Positions 43,624-52,661 are shown, counted from the stretch's first letter. The stretch: DNA of 64,000 nt from Anaerolineales bacterium (GCA_003105035.1 PQAL01000035.1:28074-92073), one strand, 5' to 3'. Translations and numbers: made by a program. The notes: generated by a model not told the origin, from the letters alone.

Positions 43624-45012
43624 TCAGGAACGCCAGGCCTGAGGTACCCCTGGCCCCAAAACAGTATCTCTTAAGGATTGATACTCTACTGCAAAGAGCT
43701 TAAGGAAATCTTCCGGGTCAGAAATTAATCCCGTATCCGAATTAAAGCCGACCACCAATTGATTGTTATAACTTACAAAGCTGATCCCCACACCCACCCT
43801 GCCGGATTGTGGCACCCAAGCAATGATGGATTGGATGGGAACACCAGCCAGGTAGAGTTGCTGGCGAGCCCCAGGAACATTGGTAGCCACGATACTTCCC
43901 TTGGTATCCAGGATCCTGATGGCAATATCCTCAATCCACTTTGGGATCACCCCCAGGATATGGAGAATAAAATATGAGGCTGCGTATTCAGCCGAGGCTT
44001 TCAGAAAGCCCATCCCGCTTTTAATTGCCTCTAAGCGATCAATTGGCTGCTTCTGGTCCAAAGGTAAATCTAAAAATACGAGCCCAAATTTATTCCCCAG
44101 GTCCTCATCTAAAGTGCGTCCTCGCATGTTCACCATGATGAATGACCGAATATTCGGCTTGCGGGTATCACCCTGCAGGTCGATATACCGGCTGATTGCC
44201 CCGGCAGTAACTGCCATCAAGGTATCATTGATCGTGGCCCCGCTGGATTGGGCGATCCGCTTGATCTCCGGAAGGTCATACGGCGCAGACCAGACAGCTT
44301 TTTTCACCCCAGTGAGAGTCTCCTTTAAAATTGTGGGGGGGTCAGCCGGGCGAAACACAATCCTGCCAGACGCAGCCAGGAGATCTCCGACACCTGGAGT
44401 AAGCTGTGCAGCACGCTGATTGGTACTGACACCAGGTTGGACAGGCTTGCTATTCCCTGAAACAGCTGCCTGAGTAAAGGTTGGTGTGACTAACAACGCC
44501 GGGTCGTTAAGATAATTATTACCGTTATTTATTCCAGATTGACCATCGCTGGATGCCTTAGTCATCGTTAAAAAAACCTGCATAAGCGAAATGCCATCCG
44601 CAATGCAGTGATGCACACACACGATGACCGCACTACCTCCCGGATGATTTTTTACCAGAGTGAGTCGCCATAGGGGGTGGGAGAAATCCAGGGGAGTATT
44701 CATGCGCTGGTTAACCAACTCGGTAATCTGGTCATCTGTTACCGGCGAGGCAAGCTCAAGTACTTCAATATGGTCCTCGACCCGGTCCGACGGATCGTCT
44801 TCCCAATAGGGCCGTCGGAAGATGCCGCCAGGTCGGACAATACGCTGATGAAAACGCCGGAAGCGTTTGACGACTACCGCCAAGGCACTGACCAGCTGGT
44901 CATGACTAACCTCCCCGTCAAACCTGAACAGCACCGTGATCATCATCTGGTTGGAGGGGGTTTCCATGCGAAGCCAGGCATGGTCTACACTATTAAGCTT
45001 GATTTTAGACAT
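43624..45012 (-). CDS. Wax ester synthase/diacylglycerol acyltransferase (WS/DGAT)
   Basis: A 462-residue acyltransferase. ATG 45012 is chosen with AAGGTGG ten bases upstream. The catalytic HHxxxDG motif is HHCIADG (~residue 132). PLWRLTLV upstream, and NDTLMAVTAGAI and ATNVPGA (~375) downstream, are further family landmarks. It joins fatty acyl-CoA to an alcohol or diacylglycerol at the membrane face, making wax esters or triacylglycerol for storage. Last gene of the unknown-RDD-ABC1-WS/DGAT operon; 86 bases separate it from the ABC1 gene. The phasin-like gene follows 250 bases downstream. Confidence 0.93.
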   Translation of the reverse strand: MSKIKLNSVDHAWLRMETPSNQMMITVLFRFDGEVSHDQLVSALAVVVKRFRRFHQRIVRPGGIFRRPYWEDDPSDRVEDHIEVLELASPVTDDQITELVNQRMNTPLDFSHPLWRLTLVKNHPGGSAVIVCVHHCIADGISLMQVFLTMTKASSDGQSGINNGNNYLNDPALLVTPTFTQAAVSGNSKPVQPGVSTNQRAAQLTPGVGDLLAASGRIVFRPADPPTILKETLTGVKKAVWSAPYDLPEIKRIAQSSGATINDTLMAVTAGAISRYIDLQGDTRKPNIRSFIMVNMRGRTLDEDLGNKFGLVFLDLPLDQKQPIDRLEAIKSGMGFLKASAEYAASYFILHILGVIPKWIEDIAIRILDTKGSIVATNVPGARQQLYLAGVPIQSIIAWVPQSGRVGVGISFVSYNNQLVVGFNSDTGLISDPEDFLKLFAVEYQSLRDTVLGPGVPQAWRS

Positions 45013-45098
45013 GTAACACAAACCACCTTTAAATAGTTGAATATCTGTATCTCGAGATTTCAGTCATGCACAGAATCAATTGCTGCCTGCCGTGAAGA

Positions 45099-46751
45099 TT
45101 ACGAACGAATCGCGAGAAGCAATGCGAGCAAAAACAAGCCTGCCCAGGCATACCAGGGGCCATTGTTGGCTAATATCAGGGCGCCGGCGAGCAAACAAAA
45201 ACCTGCCAGCAGTGTCCCGCGCACGCCATTCAGAGGACCAGAAGGAGGTTTTTTTAGGTTTGCTTCTAATACTTTTATGCCCTCCGACAGGATCAAGGGG
45301 CTTTTCCTCAACACATCCACCATTTCCGGAACAACCAGGGCACTGTCACGCACCAGGCTGACGGGGTTAAATTCCTGAAATAAAATCGACCGTACATGAC
45401 TGCGGGCTGCGGTGGGGATATCAATCGAAGGATCAAAAACATGACTGACACCCTCAATCGTCACCAGCGCTTTGACCATCAGAATGATCTCACCAGGGTA
45501 TTGGATCTGATAATGACCAGCCAGCAACACAGACTGCAATATCACCTGGGCAAGTGAAAAATCCTTAAAATTGGGGCTCACCAGCCAGCGGGTATACAGG
45601 TCGGAGGCAGCCCGTCGAAATCCTTCAATATCCGCCCCCTTGCCGGGAATAGTTAAAGAAGTCAGATATCGGGCAGCACTTTCTGGATCTCCCGTAACCA
45701 GCGAATAGAAATAATAGAACATGCGCTTGCGCATATCCCGCGTGAACCTACCCACCATCCCCAGGTCAATAAACCCGATGGTGACTTCTTGAGAGCCGGG
45801 TTTTTTGAATATCATCAGGTTAGCAGGGTGTAAATCAGCATGGAAGAAGCCATCCCGGTAGATCATGCGGACTATGGCGCCTACCCCCAAGTCGATCGCC
45901 TGATGGCGTTGTTCGAGGGTGAGTTTTTTAAGTGCATTCTGATCTGGCTTGATACCATTAAAATATTCCATACACAACACATCGCGTGAGCTATATTTCC
46001 GATAGATTAGCGGAAAGCGAACCTCAGGCTCATCTTTAAAGTAAGCGGCAAAAGTCTCCGCATTGTCCGCTTCCATGCGCAGATCAACTTCACGCAACGT
46101 ATAGGCGCTGAATTCATTGATAATGCGGGCTGGCTGATACCGAGCTAAAAAGAGCTGCAGGAAACTGCCGAAAAAGCGCAACAGGCGGGTGTCGCGCTCA
46201 ATGATTGTCCGCACGCCGGGCTTCAAAGCTTTGATAACGACTTTTTCATTCGTGACCAGTCTGGCGCGGTGAGTTTGCGCCAAGGATGCTGAACCCAATG
46301 GAATGGGATCGATCCAGCGGAACATCAAATTGAGGGGCATGTCAAGGCTCTCAACAATGAGCTGCTTAAATCGCTCATAACTGACTGCCGGGAGCCGATC
46401 CAGCAGGTTTTTCAGCTCATCGGTGATCTCTTTAGGCAGCAAATCCTCGCGCAGGCTGAGAATCTGGCCGAGCTTGATATATGTCGGCCCTAATTTCTGT
46501 AAGCGTAGCCTAAATTGGATAGAAAACGGCTGGCTGACGATTTTCTTATCCAAAAACGGCCAGGTAAACGCCAGGAAAATTCTCAGGAAAAAGATGCCGA
46601 TCGTACGGTGCTCGCCTAGCTCCATTTTCCTGCGCACGAAATCAAAGCCACCACCCAGCACCAGGCCAAGGATCTGCCCAGCGATCTCAAAACCCCGGAC
46701 GAATAACCCTGGAGGTCGTCGTTCCTGATACTCTTCGAAACCAGTATCCAT
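45099..46751 (-). CDS. ABC1/UbiB-family atypical kinase, membrane-anchored
   Basis: A 550-residue protein kinase-like ATPase. Family motifs: the KxGQ helix (GPTYIKLGQILSLREDLLP, ~90), Ala-rich nucleotide loop GSASLAQTH (in place of a Gly-rich loop), the VIKALKPG Lys, the catalytic FHADLHPANLM and the metal-binding IDLGMVG. Two hydrophobic helices at the C-terminus (~505-548) anchor it to the membrane. UbiB/COQ8 members support quinone or other isoprenoid lipid metabolism. Here it lies between an RDD membrane protein (11 bases) and WS/DGAT, suggesting a role in membrane or storage lipids. No ubiquinone genes are nearby. Confidence 0.93.
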   Translation of the reverse strand: MDTGFEEYQERRPPGLFVRGFEIAGQILGLVLGGGFDFVRRKMELGEHRTIGIFFLRIFLAFTWPFLDKKIVSQPFSIQFRLRLQKLGPTYIKLGQILSLREDLLPKEITDELKNLLDRLPAVSYERFKQLIVESLDMPLNLMFRWIDPIPLGSASLAQTHRARLVTNEKVVIKALKPGVRTIIERDTRLLRFFGSFLQLFLARYQPARIINEFSAYTLREVDLRMEADNAETFAAYFKDEPEVRFPLIYRKYSSRDVLCMEYFNGIKPDQNALKKLTLEQRHQAIDLGVGAIVRMIYRDGFFHADLHPANLMIFKKPGSQEVTIGFIDLGMVGRFTRDMRKRMFYYFYSLVTGDPESAARYLTSLTIPGKGADIEGFRRAASDLYTRWLVSPNFKDFSLAQVILQSVLLAGHYQIQYPGEIILMVKALVTIEGVSHVFDPSIDIPTAARSHVRSILFQEFNPVSLVRDSALVVPEMVDVLRKSPLILSEGIKVLEANLKKPPSGPLNGVRGTLLAGFCLLAGALILANNGPWYAWAGLFLLALLLAIRS

Positions 46752-46762
46752 AAATTGGGTAT

Positions 46763-47287
46763 CTAGTGTAGTGCTCGCCTTTGAATAAATAAAACTTGTG
46801 TGCCTGCAATCTTATCGTGCCAGCCCTGCCGCTTGGGGTCCCATAAAACCCAAAAAAAGCCCAGGAAGAGTGGAATGGCAGAAATCCAATAAGAAAAAAA
46901 CCTCACCAACGACCTAAAAAAGGATAACTTCTTTCCGTCTTTCTGGACAACTTTAAGCCCGAGGAGCGCTTTGCCGGGGGTAAACCCAACCAGCGTCCAG
47001 AAAAACGTGAAATATGCGATCACAAATAAAGCCATGAGAGCAGTTCCACTTCCAAGCTCAACGTATGGATTATCCAAGAGGGACTGAAGGCTGGTTAGTA
47101 TATTGGCTAGTCTGAAAAACCTAATGATGGTTTGAATAAAGGCTGCTGCGACCAATTGTATGACGGCAAGGATTATCAGGTCGATGGCAAAGGCTTCAAA
47201 TCGGCTAAAAAAGCCCGCTGGATGAGCTGGGGGATTGGCGTGAGGGAAAATACCCGACTTGTCAGATTGCGTAGTTATCATAGCCAT
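46763..47287 (-). CDS. RDD-family membrane protein
   Basis: A 174-residue integral membrane protein with three to four helices. It has the RDD hallmarks: FFSRFEAFAIDLIIL (Arg and Asp in helix 1), GFTPGKALLGLKVV after helix 2 and LWDPKRQGWHDKIAGT at the end. Some RDD proteins are linked to ion exchange; most have no assigned role. GGAGG lies ten bases before ATG 47287. It starts six bases after the unknown gene and ends 11 bases before ABC1, so it belongs to the same operon. Confidence 0.88.
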   Translation of the reverse strand: MAMITTQSDKSGIFPHANPPAHPAGFFSRFEAFAIDLIILAVIQLVAAAFIQTIIRFFRLANILTSLQSLLDNPYVELGSGTALMALFVIAYFTFFWTLVGFTPGKALLGLKVVQKDGKKLSFFRSLVRFFSYWISAIPLFLGFFWVLWDPKRQGWHDKIAGTQVLFIQRRALH

Positions 47288-47293
47288 GCGTCC

Positions 47294-48049
47294 CTAGCCT
47301 CCTTCTACCGGGTTGGCGGGTGGCTCAGTCGGTTCAGCTGGAGCACTCTTGCGAAATATCGATTTAAGCTTTTGCTCCATAAGGCCATCTACGTTTGCAC
47401 TTTGATCGCGGAATTCATCGACTACACTGCCTGCCATGCTGGTACCTTCACGCTGGATAATCTCCTGCACCTTTATCTTTAGGACGAGGTACTCTGCAAA
47501 CTCATTGATCAAGTCATCGACCGCTTTCTGCTGAAGGATTTGCCGACTGTTTTGCTCTTCGAGGCGGCCGCGCATGATCAGGTGATCCAAGAGCTTTTCC
47601 CCCCGAGCGGCAGCGTGATCATACTGATCCTTTACCGGGCTAAAGGCCCAGCTGTTCGTGATGGGTGAAACCAACCGGGACAAAATATCAAATACTTTTG
47701 AGGAGGTATGACCGGCGGACGTCAGGCTTTGCTGTAACTTTTCAGGGGTTTCGAATAACAATCCGAGTAACAGGTACCTGAACTGGTCAGCAGAGGTCTC
47801 ATTCTCGTTGATGGTGATCGTCTCGGGATTCGGCAATACCTGGGTAGTCTGCATGCGCCTTAATCGACCGACAAGGGCATCTCGACCGTTTAGGCCAGTG
47901 CCAATCGCCAAACGCAGAACCGCTTTTAGATCACTCAGCTGCTGAGAATCAACACCCTGGAGGGTACTTTGCTCCGCAGGTGGGGTCAAGCTAGGATCAT
48001 CGCTGGTATAGGGGAATTCGTCATCGGGTATCTGCACGCTACCTCCCAT
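47294..48049 (-). CDS. Unrecognised helical protein leading the ABC1-WS/DGAT operon
   Basis: A 251-residue protein with no family recognised. It is soluble and helical, with a conserved-looking block at ~35-70 (QLSDLKAVLRLAIGTGLNGRDALVGRLRRM), a middle domain (~85-150) and a charged helix region (ARGEKLLDHLIMRGRLEEQN … NEFAEYLVLKIKVQEII) ending in a Pro-rich tail (APAEPTEPPANP). The start is uncertain: ATG 48049 overlaps GGGAGG, whereas GTG 48037 would sit four bases after it. Being first in a tight operon with RDD, ABC1 and WS/DGAT genes, it may be a scaffold or regulator of lipid storage; this is inference. Confidence 0.75.
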   Translation of the reverse strand: MGGSVQIPDDEFPYTSDDPSLTPPAEQSTLQGVDSQQLSDLKAVLRLAIGTGLNGRDALVGRLRRMQTTQVLPNPETITINENETSADQFRYLLLGLLFETPEKLQQSLTSAGHTSSKVFDILSRLVSPITNSWAFSPVKDQYDHAAARGEKLLDHLIMRGRLEEQNSRQILQQKAVDDLINEFAEYLVLKIKVQEIIQREGTSMAGSVVDEFRDQSANVDGLMEQKLKSIFRKSAPAEPTEPPANPVEGG

Positions 48050-48271
48050 TATTTAATTAAGGAAGATCCGGTATTGATCTTCTGGGATCATCGCCCTGAG
48101 ACAGGCAATATAAATGATCTGGAAGTTAATAATTAAAAAGCATCGTAGATATGAAACCCCTGTTCAACACCTACTTTAACACCCCATCACCAACGGTACA
48201 TGCCATTTATATCCGTGAAGCACATTGTAAGCAAATGCTGCCTGGAAAAGCAGGCAGCTTGATGAGGTTTA

Positions 48272-48299
48272 ATTAGGGCGCGCTTAAGCGCGCCCTAAT
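48272..48299 (-). terminator. Perfect 28-bp palindrome, likely terminator of the HdeD-like gene
   Basis: The sequence ATTAGGGCGCGC-TTAA-GCGCGCCCTAAT is perfectly self-complementary (12-bp stem, TTAA loop). It lies ten bases past the stop at 48309. The minus-strand tail (TAAACC) is poor in T, so termination is likely but not certain; as duplex DNA it could also be a protein site. Confidence 0.55.
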
Positions 48300-48308
48300 C
48301 GAGGATAC

Positions 48309-48866
48309 TTATGCGTTTGCTTTACGCTGTTGGAATGCCCGCACGATCAGCACGATACCACCGACCACGCCCAACACGGCAAGCGACCAGATCATGGATA
48401 AGCCCGTAAAGAGCTTACCGTAATCTGCGATCAGCGCCAGGCCAAAGAGGATGCCTAACGCACCCAGGATGCCAGCGCCCCATCCAGCGCCGCTGAAGGC
48501 CATGATCAGCAGCATAATACCGTACATCAAGCCCCAGATGCCAAGCACCAGAACCATTACCCTCGGTAAGAACACTGCAGAAGCCACAGGGTATGCCAGG
48601 ATGTAGCCTCCGGCAGCGATACTGACAATGCCCATGAACAGCTTCCAACCCCACATGGAGTGGTCGATGAAGATGGCTACAATATCAAAAATACCCTGGA
48701 CGAGCCACCAGATGCCCAGGAAGGTAACCAACATGATGTAGACTTGAGCCTTATTAGCGGCCCCACCCCAAAGGAAGAAAGCTCCCAGGATCAAAGCCGA
48801 GATACCCGTCAATAAGGTCAACCACCATGGGCGTTGCTTGGTTTGTGTTTCTAGTGCAGTTGTCAT
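48309..48866 (-). CDS. HdeD-like (DUF308) six-helix membrane protein
   Basis: A 185-residue membrane protein with six hydrophobic helices in three pairs, the HdeD/DUF308 layout (GISALILGAFFLWGG, WGWKLFMGIVSIAAGGYIL, LAVLGVVGGIVLIVRAF). ATG 48866 is chosen for GGAG seven bases before; another ATG two codons upstream is too close to that site. HdeD is an acid-resistance membrane protein in E. coli; the biochemical role is unknown. It is followed by a strong palindrome and preceded by a META lipoprotein gene at 46 bases. Confidence 0.88.
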   Translation of the reverse strand: MTTALETQTKQRPWWLTLLTGISALILGAFFLWGGAANKAQVYIMLVTFLGIWWLVQGIFDIVAIFIDHSMWGWKLFMGIVSIAAGGYILAYPVASAVFLPRVMVLVLGIWGLMYGIMLLIMAFSGAGWGAGILGALGILFGLALIADYGKLFTGLSMIWSLAVLGVVGGIVLIVRAFQQRKANA

Positions 48867-48912
48867 TTTCATTCTCCTTGTTTTTGGTCTTATTGCTATT
48901 TTAATCTAATAT

Positions 48913-49356
48913 TCATTTTGCGGCACCACCATTTGTAAATTCCATTCGCTCTGCACCGCCAGCTGTCTCAAGAGCAAATCCACCCGCACCATCTGGGCCA
49001 CCCGCGACTATGCTGCCCAGCAGCTGTAAATACTGTGTGTCCAGAGATTGCTCTCCGCAGTAGGCCATGGTGGAAGCGCCCAATTTGATGCTGAAACCGC
49101 TCTCTTGCGAGTAAGTGCCGCTGATATTGTTGCAGTCAGCTTTGCCATTAAACGTGCCATCGTCATTAAAGGTAATCGTGTAGCTTTTAGGGTCTGCCAC
49201 TGTGATTTTTTCACCAGTCGATTGGTTGGTCACGCTCTGCCACTGCCAGACAATACCGGTGATGGTATTCGATGGCGTAGCATTTGAGGCACAGGATGAT
49301 AAAGGTAGCAAAAAAATCAAGGCTACCAATAAGACAGCCTTCCGGTTAATTTTCAT
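48913..49356 (-). CDS. META-domain (HslJ-like) lipoprotein
   Basis: A 147-residue lipoprotein. Signal peptide residues 1-21 end in the lipobox LSSC (C22 lipidated). The META domain follows, with WQWQSVTN, YTITFNDDGTFNGKADCNNISGTY and a paired C-terminal Cys in MAYCGEQ, typical of HslJ. Proteins of this family are linked to heat, antibiotic or envelope stress. GGAGG lies four bases before the ATG. Confidence 0.9.
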   Translation of the reverse strand: MKINRKAVLLVALIFLLPLSSCASNATPSNTITGIVWQWQSVTNQSTGEKITVADPKSYTITFNDDGTFNGKADCNNISGTYSQESGFSIKLGASTMAYCGEQSLDTQYLQLLGSIVAGGPDGAGGFALETAGGAERMEFTNGGAAK

Positions 49357-49471
49357 TCGTCCTCCATTAACTCAATATTTGTAAAAGCCTCAGTTGCTAC
49401 CTTCATAAATAAATATTTTGACCACTCCACCAGACACAGGCTGGATGCAACGCATCATCCATTACGAGAAG

Positions 49472-49774
49472 TTAATTTGCTGCATAACCGGGAATACGGT
49501 TGCGATTCTGATAAACCGTAGAACTCCAGTGGCCGATGTCGATAAATATCGCCAAAATGAGCCAGAACCAATCCCAGAAGCCATAGATACCGCCAGCACC
49601 CCAGGTCAAGATCACAAACATCAAGGTGGTGAATGGGAGAAATATGATCCCTAAAACCGGCCAGATCCAGCTTCCTTTGAAAGCTGAATTAAACATGACA
49701 GGTCGGGCAAGCCAAAGTAATATGGTGCCTAAACGCGGGAACAACCCCGCAAATGCTGCAAAACAACAAGGCAT
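49472..49774 (-). CDS. Small membrane protein of unknown function
   Basis: A 100-residue protein with an N-terminal cysteine pair (MPCC) and two to three hydrophobic helices (FPRLGTILLWLARPV, WIWPVLGIIFLPFTTLMFVIL, FWDWFWLILAIFIDI). Good GGAG site before the ATG. Similar short proteins are common in Chloroflexota and actinobacteria; no role is known. Confidence 0.8.
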   Translation of the reverse strand: MPCCFAAFAGLFPRLGTILLWLARPVMFNSAFKGSWIWPVLGIIFLPFTTLMFVILTWGAGGIYGFWDWFWLILAIFIDIGHWSSTVYQNRNRIPGYAAN

Positions 49775-49847
49775 GGTATTCTCTCCTTCTTTTTATCCTG
49801 GTAAAACAAAACTGCTTATGCTGCCAATACTATGGAAGGCAGCCTCA

Positions 49848-49876
49848 ATGGTGGCCGGGTGACTTAAAGCCACCAT
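49848..49876. terminator. Hairpin in the gap 49775-50056 (possible terminator)
   Basis: ATGGTGGC (49848-49855) and GCCACCAT (49869-49876) flank a 13-nt loop. No T-tract follows on either strand, and it is 180 bases past the DUF1269 stop, so the role is uncertain. Confidence 0.3.
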
Positions 49877-50056
49877 GAGCCATTTCAGGTTTTCTCATCT
49901 CTACCGCCAGGATCAAACCGGCCTCCCAGCCGTCCAGCCTGGCGATCATCTTGAGATTCTTCACGCTGATCCTGATTTCGATCCTCTGGCAGGGTTACAC
50001 CTCCATAATATAAACTGGGTGAAGGGATTAGATCTACTCATGCCTTAGAAACACAT

Positions 50057-50545
50057 TTACTCCTCGGCAAAAGCTTCTTTCAATGCATCTTCCTGTTCCT
50101 TCGTTAGGTCGGAAGCAATTAGCTCAAACTTACTGCCTTTAAGCTCAGCGAGTACCTCATCCTGGATTGCTCCTGTGGTCAGTAAGAACAGGGCGGAGGT
50201 GCCTTCGGTAACTTTTTCGCGGGTATTCTTAATGAATTCATCGCTGATCCCATAATCAGCCATCTTGCCGCCAAGTGCACCAAATGCAGCCCCGACGGCC
50301 AGGCCGAAGAAGGGCACGAAGAAAATCAACCCGAATAGCATACCCCAGAAAGCTCCCTGCATGGCTCCCATGCCTGCCATATCAACCATCTGCCTGGTCT
50401 TGGGGGCTTTCTTCCCTGGCGGCCAGCTCACGATGGCGGCGTCTTGGATCTTGATCAGCTCCCTTTTCTGAAGTGATTTGATCTTTTCGAGCATTTCGGA
50501 TGCCCCATCTGGAGCAGAAAACTTTAAAACCGTAAGTGTTGCCAT
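50057..50545 (-). CDS. DUF1269-family membrane protein
   Basis: A 162-residue protein. N-terminal alpha/beta part (TVLKFSAPDGASEMLEKIKSLQKRELIKIQDAAIVSW), a Gly/Phe-rich hydrophobic hairpin (~60-90, MQGAFWGMLFGLIFFVPFFGLAVGAAFGALGGKMADYGI) and an acidic C-terminus with SALFLLTTGAIQDEVLAEL. This is the DUF1269 (COG4803) layout. Role unknown; often found among stress genes. Weak ribosome site. Confidence 0.88.
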   Translation of the reverse strand: MATLTVLKFSAPDGASEMLEKIKSLQKRELIKIQDAAIVSWPPGKKAPKTRQMVDMAGMGAMQGAFWGMLFGLIFFVPFFGLAVGAAFGALGGKMADYGISDEFIKNTREKVTEGTSALFLLTTGAIQDEVLAELKGSKFELIASDLTKEQEDALKEAFAEE

Positions 50546-50599
50546 AGATCATTATCCAATCAAAAAGATGCTTGGGTGGAAAAATACCCCAACGTAAAA

Positions 50600-50986
50600 T
50601 CAGGCGACTTCGAATGCCTTTTTAACACCCGGGAGCAGGCAGTAGATCAGAATGATGGCGTTGAGAATGAAGCTCACGCTGACATCAGACCAATTTCCCG
50701 CACCTAACATCACGGTAAAGTCCAGGATAAGGTTGAAAGCAGTGATCACTGCCAGGAAAAGCCAGGCTTGTTTGTCAACATCCCACAGCAGCTTAACCAA
50801 CCAGGCCCACACCCAGACCATTAGAGCCCACATCAGGAAGGACCAAAAGCTGAATGCATGGATCTTGAATTCGCCAATAAAGAAGGGCAGGATACCCAGT
50901 GACTGCAGGGCATGGATGGCTGCCAGAACGGCGGCGATTCCAGCCAGGATGGCGAGTATGGTCACTCCAACTGGACGTTTTTTCAT
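50600..50986 (-). CDS. Four-helix membrane protein of unknown function
   Basis: A 128-residue integral membrane protein starting MKKRPVGVTILAILAGI with AGGAGG before the ATG. Four helices with conserved-looking Trp residues (FWSFLMWALMVWVWAWLVKLLWDVDKQAW). No family is named with confidence. It precedes the DUF1269 gene by 54 bases and is likely co-transcribed. Confidence 0.78.
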   Translation of the reverse strand: MKKRPVGVTILAILAGIAAVLAAIHALQSLGILPFFIGEFKIHAFSFWSFLMWALMVWVWAWLVKLLWDVDKQAWLFLAVITAFNLILDFTVMLGAGNWSDVSVSFILNAIILIYCLLPGVKKAFEVA

Positions 50987-51185
50987 CGTTTTTCCTCCTT
51001 GCTTTGAATATTGATTTGTGAATAATGATATGAATTACAAACTAGACAGCAATGCTAGATGTGGGATTCCCTGACGATTTACTCCTCCTTTCTATTTCAA
51101 CAGCAGAGATGTGAATATTTTCTTTGGACTTAATTTATCTGAAACAGCAATTCCACAAACTCATGGCAATTGCTGGGTTTGAATT

Positions 51186-51851
51186 CTAGTCTTGAATCAA
51201 CAACTCTTCCAGGCTGGGAGAAATCCCATCCCAGTGATCAGTATCCTGGATAGACTTTATCGCTCGGGACATATTGGCTGAGAGTTTTTGAAACCGTTCC
51301 CTACGGACTTCGCGTGGAATACTTTCGCCGCGTTTTTTCAGTGATACCAAGCAGGCGAGGAAGATCTTATAAGGCTCATATTTGGACAAACGCAGATAAA
51401 ACTCGTTTTCGTGGTCGGTGAGATTTACCTCGCATTGAGCGATCAGATCCTCGATCTCATCCGCAATCACCCCGCTGACCGATTCAGGGTCCTCGTCCAT
51501 GTGGAAAATTGGGGCATCGGAGACGAAATCGCACAAACGCTCACCCATCACCACAGAAGCTGTGAGTGTGCCTCCCAGTGAGAAGGCATGCAAGCGTTCC
51601 CCCTGATGGCTATCGAGGATGAGCTCGCCGGCACAAACCTGAAAGATCTCTGTGGGCTCCAACTCGTAGCGGTCGATAACTGTCTTATGCAAAGCCCGGC
51701 CATCAAAGGTGGGAACATGCAGTTTTTTTACATCAAAAAAGCGTTGAGTGGGTTTTGCGGAGATAAGTGCTCGCAAACGCGAGTAACCAAGCTTGGGTGA
51801 ATATCTCGATGGGTCAAACAAATAACCAAATGATGACAGCTTCGCATCCAT
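51186..51851 (-). CDS. Protein of unknown function (mixed alpha/beta, no signal)
   Basis: A 221-residue protein not recognised. ATG 51851 is chosen for AGGAG seven bases upstream. The N-terminal part has a Tyr/Arg-rich start (FGYLFDPSRYSPKLGYSRLR) and strands around HLDS-like ELILDSHQGERLHAF; the centre is acidic (MDEDPESVSGVIADEIEDLIAQCE); the C-terminus is helical and basic (KKRGESIPREVRRERFQKLSANMSRAIKSI). It lies 36 bases after the Bax inhibitor-1 gene. No function is proposed. Confidence 0.7.
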   Translation of the reverse strand: MDAKLSSFGYLFDPSRYSPKLGYSRLRALISAKPTQRFFDVKKLHVPTFDGRALHKTVIDRYELEPTEIFQVCAGELILDSHQGERLHAFSLGGTLTASVVMGERLCDFVSDAPIFHMDEDPESVSGVIADEIEDLIAQCEVNLTDHENEFYLRLSKYEPYKIFLACLVSLKKRGESIPREVRRERFQKLSANMSRAIKSIQDTDHWDGISPSLEELLIQD

Positions 51852-51887
51852 GAGCACTCTCCTAGATCTTCAATGTATAAACAATGA

Positions 51888-52583
51888 TTAACGCCGTGAC
51901 GTGCGAAGTAGTAAAAGGAATATGTTAATGAAATCCAAATAAAGCGCCAGGGCTCCAATAACCACCAGCCCGCCCATACCCTGCTTGCCTTCCAGCTCGG
52001 TGGAAAGGGCCTTTAGACGGTTGGTGTCCCACACCGTCAGTCCTGCAAAGAGCATTATACCGGTAAAATTCATCGCCTGGTTTAGCCCAGGTGTGTATGG
52101 AAAGAAAATGACAAAGATCCATCCGAACATCCAGCCAAGCAGGCAAAGCAGTAAAAACCTGCCTACGCCGCTCATGTCGCCCTTGATGAACAACCCAACG
52201 ATGCTGCTAAACAGGAACATCCCAGCCGTCACCCAAAAGGTGTAAGCGATTGATGACTGACTATAATAGTAAAATATGGACGAGAGCGCCAGACCAGTCA
52301 GAGCAGAATATAGCAGGAATAATAAAAATGCTGCCCCTGTGGACATGCGGGTTACCGCTGCACTCAGGAAAACCACAACGACAATCTGCAGTAAAAACAA
52401 GCCGAAGGTGAACCAGGGATATAACAAAACGCGCTTCATGAATTCAGAGTTGTCGCTCACCGCGGTAGATACCAGAGCAGTAACTGCCAGCCCGAGAGCC
52501 ATTACCAGATAGACCAGGGCTAGAAAGCGGTTGAAACGTACGGCACTCATTGCGGGTGTCGATCTTGCTTGAGCTTGGGCCAT
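51888..52583 (-). CDS. Bax inhibitor-1 (TMBIM/YccA) family membrane protein
   Basis: A 231-residue protein with seven hydrophobic helices. ATG 52583 is chosen for GGAG five bases upstream. It has the BI-1 pattern: FNRFLALVYLVMALGLAVTALVS, SALTGLALSSIFYYY, FTGIMLFAGLTVWDTNRLK (the conserved D-x-x-x-L after helix 6) and ALALYLDFINIFLLLLR with the C-terminal Asp of the pH-sensing pair. Bacterial members (e.g. BsYetJ) leak Ca2+ in a pH-dependent way. It lies next to the P-type ATPase gene, but a strong terminator at 52615 separates the two. Confidence 0.9.
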   Translation of the reverse strand: MAQAQARSTPAMSAVRFNRFLALVYLVMALGLAVTALVSTAVSDNSEFMKRVLLYPWFTFGLFLLQIVVVVFLSAAVTRMSTGAAFLLFLLYSALTGLALSSIFYYYSQSSIAYTFWVTAGMFLFSSIVGLFIKGDMSGVGRFLLLCLLGWMFGWIFVIFFPYTPGLNQAMNFTGIMLFAGLTVWDTNRLKALSTELEGKQGMGGLVVIGALALYLDFINIFLLLLRTSRR

Positions 52584-52614
52584 ATATTCTCCGTAGTTAT
52601 TTGAATTCAAATTA

Positions 52615-52649
52615 TGTGGGTGATGGATTTTATTTGACCATCACCCACA
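52615..52649 (-). terminator. Terminator after the P-type ATPase gene
   Basis: A perfect 12-bp stem (52615-52626 with 52638-52649) and an 11-nt loop, 12 bases past the ATPase stop; the minus-strand tail is TAATTTGAATTC. Confidence 0.8.
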
Positions 52650-52661
52650 AGGATGCATACC

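Noticed and set aside
49885..49992. 35-codon minus-strand ORF from a CTG with GGAGG seven bases upstream
   Set aside because: It needs a CTG start and encodes only charged low-complexity residues; kept as a curiosity.
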